A DNA stretch of 16,022 nt, taken from NCBI GenBank assembly GCA_041602815.1, contig JBFIFO010000091.1:1-16022 (forward strand). Direction: 5' to 3'. The notes under the pieces are model-generated. The model had not been told where the DNA came from. It did no database searches and was given only the letters and a program-made list of their open reading frames with translations. The translations under genes and the position numbers were made by a program. Origin of the DNA: GCA-020356105 sp041602815. Lineage in GTDB: Bacteria; Pseudomonadota; Alphaproteobacteria; UBA8366; JADFVY01. This document shows positions 6,696-13,166 of the stretch, piece after piece; position 1 is the stretch's first letter; each line of letters begins with the position of its first letter.

Positions 6696-7727
6696 TTATT
6701 CGATCAGCAACGCGGCCCGGCCGATGACTTCGCCCTTTTCGACGCGCTGGTGAACCGCCTCGGCCTCCGCGAGCGGCCGGATGTCGGTGACGATCGGCCA
6801 GATCTCGCCGCGTGCCGCGAGGTCGAGGCAGTCGATGATCTCGCGACGGGTCACGTAGCGGCTGCCAAGCAGGTCGAGCTCCTTGTGCAGCATGTCCATC
6901 GACGAGACCTGGAACGGCTTGCCGGCACCGCCCAAGGTGACCAGCCGGCCGTGCCGGCCAAGGGCGGCGACGCCGGCCTCGAGGGTCGAGGTGGCCGAGA
7001 CGAAATCGACGGCGACGTCGATGCCATTGCCGCGGGTCAGATCCATCAGCGCCTCGGCGGCGTCCTCGCGCGCCGCGTCCACCACCTCGTCGGCGCCCGC
7101 CTCGCGGCACGCATCGAACTTCTCCGGCGCGATGTCGACGGCGATCACGCGCGCCCGCGCCCAGCGCGCCATCATGACCATATGGATACCGAGGCCGCCG
7201 CCGGCCCCGAACACGGCGACCGTCTCGCCGGGCCTGATGCGTGCCCGGCGGAGCACCTTGTACGGCGTGGCGATGGCGTCGGAGATGACGCCGATCTCGG
7301 CCGGATGCCTGCGGTGGTCGAGTCCCTCCGGCAGCTTGATGAACAAATGCGCGGGCAACTTGATGTACTCCGCGTAGCCGCCGTCGCAGACCCGCCCGAC
7401 ATTGCCGGCGAGGTTCTCGCACAGCGGTTCCAGCTGCGACAGGCACCAGCGGCAGTGGCCGCAGTTCAGATAGAAATAGGCGGTCACCGGATCGCCGGCC
7501 GCAAGGCCGCTGACGCCGGCCCCGGTCTCGACGATCTCGCCGGTGATCTCATGACCGATAATCAGCGGGAACTTCGCCGGCACGCGGCCAGCCTTGACGT
7601 GCTGGATGGTCAGGCCCGAGCCGCAGGCATAGACCCGGGCCACCGCCTCGCCCGGCCCAGGCACGGGATCCGGCACGTCTTCCAGCACGAACGGCGTGTT
7701 CGCCGCCTTCAACACCATCGCTTTCAT
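6696..7727 (-). CDS. Zinc-dependent medium-chain alcohol dehydrogenase
   Basis: This 343-residue MDR-family dehydrogenase oxidises a hydroxyl to a carbonyl with NAD(P)+. Catalytic zinc ligands appear as Cys35 (YACGSGL) and His59-Glu60 (IIGHEITG). The third position seems to be Asp150 (ISDAIATPY), as in several MDR enzymes including 6-hydroxycyclohexene-1-carbonyl-CoA dehydrogenase. The structural zinc lobe is complete: C89, C92, C95 and C103. The Rossmann motif is FGAGGGLG (173-180), and the acidic residue in VIAVDI favours NAD+. An RBS (GAAGGGG) precedes the ATG, which lies only 21 bases after the acyl-CoA dehydrogenase stop, so the two genes are almost certainly co-transcribed. The substrate is unknown; operon context suggests a hydroxyacyl-CoA or hydroxyacid. 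Confidence 0.88.
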   Translation of the reverse strand: MKAMVLKAANTPFVLEDVPDPVPGPGEAVARVYACGSGLTIQHVKAGRVPAKFPLIIGHEITGEIVETGAGVSGLAAGDPVTAYFYLNCGHCRWCLSQLEPLCENLAGNVGRVCDGGYAEYIKLPAHLFIKLPEGLDHRRHPAEIGVISDAIATPYKVLRRARIRPGETVAVFGAGGGLGIHMVMMARWARARVIAVDIAPEKFDACREAGADEVVDAAREDAAEALMDLTRGNGIDVAVDFVSATSTLEAGVAALGRHGRLVTLGGAGKPFQVSSMDMLHKELDLLGSRYVTRREIIDCLDLAARGEIWPIVTDIRPLAEAEAVHQRVEKGEVIGRAALLIE

Positions 7728-7748
7728 CTGTGCGCCCCTTCCTTCGCG

Positions 7749-8936
7749 TCAGAACATATGCCTGGCCGCCTTCAGCAGCAGCGTCCGGTTGACTCCGTCG
7801 GAGTGCAGGAAGGCCGCGGCGTCGCGCATCAGCTTCTCGAAGCCGATATCGCGCATGAAGCCGGAGCCGCCGTGAATTTCCGAGCAGCGGGTGACGATCT
7901 TCCAGGCCGCTTGTGAGGCAAACACCTTGGGTAGCGAGCCGAAGGTCGGGTCCCAGCCGAGGTCCCGGTTGTCGGCCGCCCAGGCGGCCCGGTGGATGTA
8001 GGTGCGGGCGACATCCAGCAACATCCCGCACTCGGCCAGCTCGGCCGCGATGCCGTCATGCTCGATCAGCAGCTTGCCGCCCTGGTTCCGCGTCTTGGCC
8101 CAGTCGACCGCGCGCTCGTACGCTGCGACCGCCACCCCCAGCACGGTCGCCGCGGCATAGGCGTTGCTGGCCGGGAAGAAATCGACCAGCACCTGGAAGC
8201 CGTCGCCGACCGCGCCGACGACATCCGCGTCGGGCACGAAGCAGTCCTGGAAGATGAGCTCGGCGTTGTTGGCCAGGCGCTCGCCCATCTTGTCGTGGAC
8301 GCGGCCGATCGTGAATCCCGGGGTGCCGCGCTCGATCAGGAAGCAGGTGGCGCCGTCGGCGAGGCCCTTGCCCTTCTCGGTCTGGGCGAACAGGAGGTAC
8401 AGGCGGGCGACGTTGCCGTTGGAGATGAAATGCTTCATGCCATTGATCTTCCAGCCGCCGTCGGTCTTCTCGGCGCGGGTATGGAACGGCGCGTCGGGCA
8501 CGCGATGCGGCACGAAATAGTTGGAGGCGGTCTCCGGCTCGGTGATGCCGATGGCGAGGACCGCGCGCGCATCGTCGCGGAATTTCGGCAGGTACCGCCG
8601 CCGCTGATCCTCGCTCGTCGCGGTCTGCAGGATCTGCGCCAGTTTCAGGGTCTGGGCCATGACGACCGCCACGCCCATGTCGCCCTTCGCCAGTTCCTCG
8701 ATCACCATGGCGGTGGTCAGCGACCCGGCGCCGATGCCGCCGTGTTCCTCGGCCAGCGTCATCGTGCGGATGCCGGCGGCATCCGCCTTCTCGACGATGC
8801 CCCATGAAAAGCAGTCCTCGGGCCTTTCCCGGCGGTCCAGCGACGCTGCGACCGGGGACACCACGTCATCGACGAACCGGCGCACGGTTTCGAGGATCGC
8901 GCGCTGCTCCTCATCCAGTACGAATGGGCTGGTCAT
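7749..8936 (-). CDS. Acyl-CoA dehydrogenase with Asp at the catalytic Glu position
   Basis: This 395-residue FAD enzyme has the normal family length and layout: an N-terminal helical domain, ITEPETASN (131-139), KINGMKHFISNG (163-174), a middle beta domain, and EIHGGSGFMRD (353-363). In medium- and short-chain enzymes the catalytic base is the Glu of 'RDAKIYQIYEGT'. Here the aligned segment is RDAAAFLHSDGVNRT, so Asp380 replaces that Glu. It is predicted to make an alpha,beta-enoyl-CoA and pass electrons to ETF, but a shorter base may change substrate or reaction. Its RBS GGGAGG lies 5 bases before the ATG. It sits between the AhpD-like and alcohol dehydrogenase genes on the same strand. Confidence 0.9.
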   Translation of the reverse strand: MTSPFVLDEEQRAILETVRRFVDDVVSPVAASLDRRERPEDCFSWGIVEKADAAGIRTMTLAEEHGGIGAGSLTTAMVIEELAKGDMGVAVVMAQTLKLAQILQTATSEDQRRRYLPKFRDDARAVLAIGITEPETASNYFVPHRVPDAPFHTRAEKTDGGWKINGMKHFISNGNVARLYLLFAQTEKGKGLADGATCFLIERGTPGFTIGRVHDKMGERLANNAELIFQDCFVPDADVVGAVGDGFQVLVDFFPASNAYAAATVLGVAVAAYERAVDWAKTRNQGGKLLIEHDGIAAELAECGMLLDVARTYIHRAAWAADNRDLGWDPTFGSLPKVFASQAAWKIVTRCSEIHGGSGFMRDIGFEKLMRDAAAFLHSDGVNRTLLLKAARHMF

Positions 8937-9040
8937 GCGGCCCTCCCGGCCAGCGCCGGTCGGACGTGTCCGCCGGCCAGTTGTTGTCGCGGCGACGCCG
9001 GTCTTGGGGACGGTGCGGCGTCAGCCTGTTGTCGCCGCGG

Positions 9041-9628
9041 CTATTCCGCGGCCTCCGGCTTGTCTAGCGACTGCAATCCCGGATTCAGCGCACAAGCCTC
9101 GTCCCAGCTCAGCACCTGCCAGGAGCGGACCAGCTTGCCGGCGCCGTCGGTCTCACCGCAGAACAGGCCGAGCTCGATGATCTCCTCGTCGGTGAAATGC
9201 CGGCGCAGATCGTCATACGCCTCGTCGGAGTCAACGCCGCTGTCACCGGATTTGAACCGCATGGCGTATCGCAGGGCGGCCCGCTCGCGCTCGGTGAACA
9301 GATCGCTGGTCTCGAAATCAAACAGCTGTGCGACCTTGTCCTCGGTCAGGCCCTGTTCCTGCGCCACCTTCGAGCGCACCGTCGAGCAGTAGCCGCAGCG
9401 GTGCGACATCGAGATCATGATCCGGCACATCTCCTTGAGCGGGTGCGGCAGCACGCCGTCGTAGAGTAGGGAATTCCAATAGCGAACCCAGGCGACGCCG
9501 GCCTTCGGATTGCGCACCATGATGCTGACGACGCGGGGATCGGGGGCGCCGGTGCGCTCCGCCGAAGCGATGAGCTCCCGCGCCACGTCGGTCTTTTCCT
9601 CCTCCTTGATGTAGCGAAGTCTGGGCAT
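9041..9628 (-). CDS. Carboxymuconolactone decarboxylase / AhpD-like protein
   Basis: This 195-residue all-helical protein has the CMD/AhpD signature KEMCRIMISMSHRCGYCS: Glu66, then Cys78-x-x-Cys81. In AhpD peroxidases a His four residues after the second Cys completes the proton relay; here that position is Arg85, so the classical peroxidase mechanism is not assured. Proteins of this type often accompany catabolic operons and may act in peroxide removal or thiol-disulfide exchange, or have no known role. It is the promoter-proximal gene of the leftward block. Its RBS (GGGAGAG) lies 4 bases before the ATG, and 104 bases separate it from the acyl-CoA dehydrogenase. A bicupin gene diverges from the same 113-base upstream gap. 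Confidence 0.85.
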   Translation of the reverse strand: MPRLRYIKEEEKTDVARELIASAERTGAPDPRVVSIMVRNPKAGVAWVRYWNSLLYDGVLPHPLKEMCRIMISMSHRCGYCSTVRSKVAQEQGLTEDKVAQLFDFETSDLFTERERAALRYAMRFKSGDSGVDSDEAYDDLRRHFTDEEIIELGLFCGETDGAGKLVRSWQVLSWDEACALNPGLQSLDKPEAAE

Positions 9629-9650
9629 GGGTCTCTCCCTGTTCCTGCCG

Positions 9651-9668
9651 TGCCGGCCCTTGCCGGCA
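9651..9668. promoter_or_regulatory. Inverted repeat in the divergent control region
   Basis: TGCCGGC (9651-9657) pairs with GCCGGCA (9662-9668) across a 4-base centre, inside the 113-base gap between the leftward operon and the rightward bicupin gene. A dyad in this position could be an operator controlling both directions, or a hairpin in the leader of the leftward mRNA. No regulator gene is present in the window, and I find no clear -35/-10 pair. Confidence 0.3.
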
Positions 9669-9741
9669 TCGCGGTTTTCTCTCAGTCTGGTCGACAGTAC
9701 GCATTCTAACGAGATTCGTGCCGGGCGAAAGGATCGTCACG

Positions 9742-10569
9742 ATGGAGTCCAGTCTCGCGCCGGTACATCTGGACGCGGCCGCTCCGCAAGGCTCGCCGCC
9801 GCACTACTGCGGCCTGCCCGTGATCGGCGGATGGAACGGCAGCTCGACCCTGGCCTGGCATATGCTGGTCCCGGCCGGCGAGTCGGGGGATGCCTATGCA
9901 CTTGGCCATTCCGACGAGGTCGTCGCGCTGCTCGGCGGCACCGGGGAAGCGGTTCACGCCGGCCGGTCGGTCCAGGTTCGCGCCGGCCATTGCTGGCTGA
10001 CACCGTCCGGAACGCCGCGATTCTTCCGCAACACGTCCCGCACCGAGGCGGCCGTCCTGGTGGGATTCTGGCCTGGCGCGCCCGACTTCGGGGCCGCCGG
10101 TTGCCGCGCGCTCGAGCGGGCAGGCGGCGCCGACTCGTCCTTTGCGCCGTCCGGCGGACCCGGTCCGATCATGGTCCATCTCGAGAACGTGCCGGCCGAG
10201 CGGATGGATGCGGCGAAGGGATGGTCGATCAGCGACTTCCGGCTGCCGCTCGGCCGCCACAACGGCAGTTCGTCAACCCTGTTCCGGGCGCGGTTCCTGC
10301 CGGGCGCAGTGCACCGCAAGCACCGGCACGAACGCTGCGAGGAAATCTATTACGTGATCAGCGGCCATGGCCTTGCGGGTGCAGGCGGCAGCAAAAGCGA
10401 GGTGCGCGGCGGGCATTTCCACCATATCCCGGCCGGCGTCGAACACTGGCTGGTCAACCACGACCCGGATGTGCCGGTCGAGGTCGTCGGCATCTATGTC
10501 GGCGCCGGCAGCGTCGACGACACGGGCTATGCCTATTGCGGGGATGTGACGGCGGCCGACCTGGAATAG
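9742..10569 (+). CDS. Bicupin protein with one intact metal site
   Basis: This 275-residue protein has two cupin domains. The C-terminal domain carries both consensus motifs: G188-x5-H194-x-H196-x4-E201-x6-G208, and G224-x5-P230-x-G232-x2-H235-x3-N239. It should therefore bind a metal through His194, His196, Glu201 and His235. The N-terminal domain keeps the spacing (GHCWLTPSGTPRFFRN), but the motif-2 His is Arg93 and motif 1 is only HSDE, so it is probably structural. Bicupins include dioxygenases, isomerases and decarboxylases; the activity here is unassigned. The ATG at 9742 has AAGGA 9 bases upstream and is preferred over the in-frame GTG at 9718. It diverges from the catabolic block and ends 15 bases from the convergent peroxiredoxin-like gene. 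Confidence 0.85.
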   Translation: MESSLAPVHLDAAAPQGSPPHYCGLPVIGGWNGSSTLAWHMLVPAGESGDAYALGHSDEVVALLGGTGEAVHAGRSVQVRAGHCWLTPSGTPRFFRNTSRTEAAVLVGFWPGAPDFGAAGCRALERAGGADSSFAPSGGPGPIMVHLENVPAERMDAAKGWSISDFRLPLGRHNGSSSTLFRARFLPGAVHRKHRHERCEEIYYVISGHGLAGAGGSKSEVRGGHFHHIPAGVEHWLVNHDPDVPVEVVGIYVGAGSVDDTGYAYCGDVTAADLE

Positions 10570-10584
10570 ACCCGCTGGACCGGA

Positions 10585-11115
10585 TCAGGCTTCGCCGCGT
10601 GCCGGGTAGTCCATCTGTTCGATCTTGTCGAGGACGGCGACCAGCTCGGCGAAATGCGGCCGCAGGAACGGCATGGTCTGGACGATCGACCAGTACAGCG
10701 TGCCATCCGGCCGGACCAGGAAGAATCCGGGCTCGTTGAACAGCGGCGGCTCCTCGACGCCGAGCGACGTCTTGCCCCGGCTCGACGAGATGTAGAGGCC
10801 CCATTCGCGCGCCTTTTCGATCGGCAGGCCGTAGCCGATCTTCAGCCCGTCCAGCGCCCATTCGGCGGCGGTGTCGCGGGCCCGCTCCTCGCTGTCGCCG
10901 CTCACCGCGATGGCGGAGACGCCGCGTCCGGCGAGGTCCCCGAGTTTCCGCGTCAGATCCTCCAGGTACAGCTTGCACATCGGGCAATGGCGCCCCCGGT
11001 AGAACACGACCAGCGTGTACTTCTCGGGGGTCTGTTCGGACAGCCGCCAGACATCGCCATCCAGCGAGGGGACCTCCAATGCGGGAACCGGTTTGCGGGG
11101 GACGAGCCGTGTCAT
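10585..11115 (-). CDS. Peroxiredoxin-like (AhpC/TSA fold) protein
   Basis: This 176-residue thioredoxin-fold protein has the active-site sequence VVFYRGRHCPMCKLYL, with Cys44-Pro-Met-Cys47. The adjacent CxxC is characteristic of the 'peroxiredoxin-like' branch of AhpC/TSA proteins rather than typical 2-Cys peroxiredoxins. Later elements of the fold, such as AIAVSGDSEE and FFLVRPDG, are in the expected order. It probably reduces a peroxide or acts as a thiol oxidoreductase in the cytoplasm, as no signal peptide is seen. GGAGG lies 5 bases before the ATG at 11115. It converges on the bicupin gene with a 15-base gap. Confidence 0.85.
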   Translation of the reverse strand: MTRLVPRKPVPALEVPSLDGDVWRLSEQTPEKYTLVVFYRGRHCPMCKLYLEDLTRKLGDLAGRGVSAIAVSGDSEERARDTAAEWALDGLKIGYGLPIEKAREWGLYISSSRGKTSLGVEEPPLFNEPGFFLVRPDGTLYWSIVQTMPFLRPHFAELVAVLDKIEQMDYPARGEA

Positions 11116-11687
11116 TCATGCCTCCGGGACGGTTTTCGTAACGTGGGGTGAGCGGCCAGCGACAGGGGCCGGCATTTCCGGTGCCCCTGCCGTTCGGCCG
11201 GCCCAATGAAGAGCGGGCAGGTGCGATGATTGTCAACGAGATTATCGACCGGTCACGGGGATGTGACACCGGCAGAACCGTGGCCATGACCGGATTCGCC
11301 CACCTGTGGCGATTGGTAGCGCCCGGGCGCCGCACTCGAGGGAACCTGTTGAATTCGTGGCGAATCTGCAGCGTATGTGGGAGCGCGAGTCCGCTAATTA
11401 CACTGCATTGCATGTTGTTATTTGATGCAGGTCAATTCCACCGGAACGGGTCTGAATTAGTTTGCGCAGACGGGGCTGGTTCGATGCAGCGGCTGCCAGC
11501 AGCCCCCGCCGGACACCACGTTCAGCAATGGTGTCCGCCACGCAAGTTCGCCCGTGCTCCCGCATCGGCCGAGCGACATGGCGGTTGCTTCCGGTGGCGC
11601 CCGCAAGGCGGCAAAGCCGGAGCAATCGTGCGATCCGCGACTGACAGAACTGGTTCGATAATGACTGGTCACCACAAGGAGAACATG
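11116..11687. other. Long intergenic region upstream of cytochrome c
   Basis: An open frame runs from 11148 into the cytochrome gene, but its translation has no recognisable domain or codon bias. I treat the region as non-coding leader and promoter sequence for the rightward cytochrome and the leftward peroxiredoxin-like gene. A locally AT-richer patch near 11395-11460 is the likeliest promoter site, though no canonical -35/-10 pair stands out. The one clear element is the inverted repeat at 11510-11537. Confidence 0.5.
11510..11537 (+). promoter_or_regulatory. 9-bp stem inverted repeat in the cytochrome c leader
   Basis: CGGACACCA (11510-11518) is the exact complement of TGGTGTCCG (11529-11537) around a 10-base centre. 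It lies about 150 bases upstream of the cytochrome start. It could be an operator dyad with half-sites about two helical turns apart, or a hairpin in a long 5' leader. There is no T-run after it, so a terminator is less likely. Confidence 0.35.
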
Positions 11688-11996
11688 ATGCTCAGACTAC
11701 TCACCACAGTTTTCGCTGCCGCGCTGGTGTTCGGGCTGGCCGGCAACGCCGGGGCCGCGGGGGATGTGGCCGCGGGCGAGAAGCTGGCGGCCAAGTGCGG
11801 CGGCTGCCATGGCAAGAACGGCGAGGGCAAGAAGGACAATCCGCCGCTGGCCGGCATGGATGCTGCAGCCCACGTCAAGGCCCTGCAGGACTACAAGAGC
11901 GGTGCCCGCGAGCACAAGGCGATGCAGCGTTCGGTCGCGAAACTGAGCGATCAGGACCTGGCGGATATCGCTGCCTATTACGCCTCGCTCAAGTAG
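11688..11996 (+). CDS. Secreted c-type cytochrome (c553/c4-like, single heme)
   Basis: This 102-residue precursor has a Sec signal peptide (MLRLLTTVFAAALVFGLAG, cleavage likely after AGA or GAA near residue 24). It has one heme site, AKCGGCHGKNG (C37, C40, H41). A later Met, probably Met79 in EHKAMQRS, would be the sixth ligand. The C-terminal helix DLADIAAYYASLK is characteristic of class I cytochromes of the c553 or half-c4 type. It should carry electrons in the periplasm. Tandem ATGs occur at 11685 and 11688; the RBS AAGGAG ends 3 bases before the first and 6 before the second, favouring the second. No oxidase or dehydrogenase partner gene is adjacent. Confidence 0.92.
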   Translation: MLRLLTTVFAAALVFGLAGNAGAAGDVAAGEKLAAKCGGCHGKNGEGKKDNPPLAGMDAAAHVKALQDYKSGAREHKAMQRSVAKLSDQDLADIAAYYASLK

Positions 11997-12003
11997 TTGC
12001 GCG

Positions 12004-12025
12004 GCCGGATGGGTTTCGATCCGGC
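12004..12025 (+). terminator. Hairpin immediately after the cytochrome c stop
   Basis: GCCGGAT (12004-12010) pairs with ATCCGGC (12019-12025) over an 8-base loop, starting 8 bases after the cytochrome stop codon. No T-run follows, so it may be an mRNA-stabilising 3' hairpin or a weak terminator acting together with the larger hairpin at 12065-12103. Confidence 0.45.
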
Positions 12026-12064
12026 ATCCTCCAAAAGGCCTCTAACGATCGGTTTCGGTGTCTC

Positions 12065-12103
12065 CCGGCGCCCTTGACCCACTGATGGGGACAAGGGCGC
12101 CGG
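12065..12103. terminator. Strong 12-bp hairpin downstream of cytochrome c
   Basis: CCGGCGCCCTTG (12065-12076) is perfectly complementary to CAAGGGCGCCGG (12092-12103). The 15-base loop can itself form a CCC/GGG stem. It is the most stable hairpin in this part of the window and lies 69 bases beyond the cytochrome stop. It lacks a T-tract, as is common for terminators in GC-rich genomes, so termination is likely but not certain. Confidence 0.55.
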
Positions 12104-12157
12104 CGCACCGTCTCATGGTTCGACGAATAAGCCAAAGCCGGGGGGCCGAATTCGAAA

Positions 12158-12183
12158 GATCCGGCGATCGGCCAAGCCGGATC
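12158..12183. repeat. Third hairpin, sharing its arm word with the first
   Basis: GATCCGGC (12158-12165) pairs with GCCGGATC (12176-12183) across 10 bases. Its left arm is identical to 12018-12025 in the hairpin next to the cytochrome stop. The stretch therefore has three hairpins within 180 bases, two built from the same word. Function is unknown. Confidence 0.4.
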
Positions 12184-12495
12184 CTACTCACATATTCCGG
12201 CACACCGCGCCGTCGGCGCTTCAAGAAAATTTGAATGCAAGCGGATATTTGTTAACAAACGGATTCCGGGAAAAGATTACTACCGAAAGGAGAAAGTTAT
12301 CTCTTGATTACATAGGCGTAAACCTTCATTACCGCCATTCTCGACATTTCCGGCAAGCGAGGCATGCAATTGAGAGGGGCCAAAACGTCTCTAGTTAGGG
12401 ACATATGCCGGTAATCGGCTGTTAAAAGTTTGATCCCATACTTGCGGTGTGCACCGCATGTATTGCGCGTGTACGTTGTTGGAAGGGTTCAAACC
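12184..12495. other. AT-rich non-coding stretch
   Basis: About 310 bases are markedly more AT-rich than their surroundings. No plausible gene is seen. An AAGGAG at 12294-12299 resembles an RBS but is followed only by a TTG with a stop three codons later. The region contains the 12-bp palindrome at 12248-12259 and probably the promoter for the small exported protein that follows. Confidence 0.5.
12248..12259. promoter_or_regulatory. 12-bp perfect palindrome, candidate operator
   Basis: TTTGTTAACAAA is self-complementary over all 12 bases and lies in the AT-rich gap between the cytochrome c hairpins and the small exported protein. A perfect AT-rich dyad in an otherwise GC-rich genome is a plausible binding site for a dimeric regulator. 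It lies about 240 bases upstream of the next start codon, which is far for a simple repressor site. Confidence 0.35.
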
Positions 12496-12939
12496 GTGAA
12501 CAACTACCGTTTGAGTGCTGCTGTTGTTTATCTTTCATTAATTGTTCTGCTGCCAGAAACGGTTTTGGCAGGGGATCACGGGCCATCGACCCAACTGCGA
12601 CCCGGGGCGGCTAGGGCCAACGCCAATGCCTCGGCGACGATCGTCAACTCCGAGGTCGGGGGATGCGACGACCTGCTGCGACGCACGCGGGCGAGCGTCT
12701 ACACATGGGGCAATGTCGATTTCCAAAACCGCCACCGTATCGACCCCTATTGCCGGAAGGCCGAGGGCCGGGACGAGACGATGCTGGTGGTCGAATATCG
12801 GGAGCGGAACGGCACCAAGGTCACCGTATCGCTGAGCGACGGCTCCGTCCTCATCTCACCGGCACCGCGCGCCGGCCGCGGCGGACAGTCCTCAGCCGAC
12901 GACGTTCAGATCGTCGACGTTCTCATCAACTATGATTAG
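12496..12939 (+). CDS. Hypothetical small exported protein
   Basis: I chose the GTG at 12496 because GGAAGGG lies 8 bases upstream and the product then begins with a signal peptide: a basic N-region NNYRL, a hydrophobic core AAVVYLSLIVLLP, and cleavage near VLAG. The in-frame ATG at 12430 would bury this signal behind 22 residues. The product is 147 residues. The mature part has two cysteines (C57 and C86, possibly a disulfide), a basic-acidic middle, and a beta-like C-terminal half (TMLVVEYRERNGTKVTVSL, then VQIVDVLINYD). I do not recognise the family. It is flanked by long non-coding DNA on the left and converges on the sulfurtransferase gene. Confidence 0.6.
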   Translation: MNNYRLSAAVVYLSLIVLLPETVLAGDHGPSTQLRPGAARANANASATIVNSEVGGCDDLLRRTRASVYTWGNVDFQNRHRIDPYCRKAEGRDETMLVVEYRERNGTKVTVSLSDGSVLISPAPRAGRGGQSSADDVQIVDVLINYD

Positions 12940-13108
12940 CGCGAAATCGACATGACGGAGTCGGGCCTGCCGTGGAACACTGCCCGGCGGCCGGAACCGC
13001 AGACGTAATATTCCGAGGGACAATCGCGTAGTTCCCGTCATTCCCGACGCTTCCTTCGACCGGCGGACGATGCGGGAGTTTGCGTTCACAGACCACCAAC
13101 GAAATCGA

Positions 13109-13137
13109 CCGGACGGTACCGTACCGGTCCCGTCCGG
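13109..13137. terminator. Hairpin between convergent genes
   Basis: CCGGACGG (13109-13116) pairs with CCGTCCGG (13130-13137). Inside one mismatch, ACCG pairs with CGGT around a 3-base loop, giving a 12-bp stem. It lies 30 bases past the leftward sulfurtransferase stop and 170 bases past the rightward hypothetical gene. On the minus strand it is followed by a T-rich stretch (TCGATTTCGTT), so it best fits a terminator for the sulfurtransferase. Confidence 0.6.
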
Positions 13138-13166
13138 CCTCACGTTCAGCCTGCACGCTCGAGGCG

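Noticed and set aside
9627..10739. A 370-codon plus-strand frame overlapping the bicupin
   Set aside because: Its translation is Arg/Gly/Pro-rich and lacks motifs, whereas the overlapped frame encodes both cupin consensus motifs and has a good RBS.
11148..11687. A 180-codon N-terminal extension of the cytochrome c frame
   Set aside because: It would place the signal peptide internally. The cytochrome has its own RBS and start, and the extension has no domain or codon bias.
12290..12320. A small gene after the RBS-like AAGGAG at 12294
   Set aside because: The only start at suitable spacing is a TTG followed by a stop within three codons.
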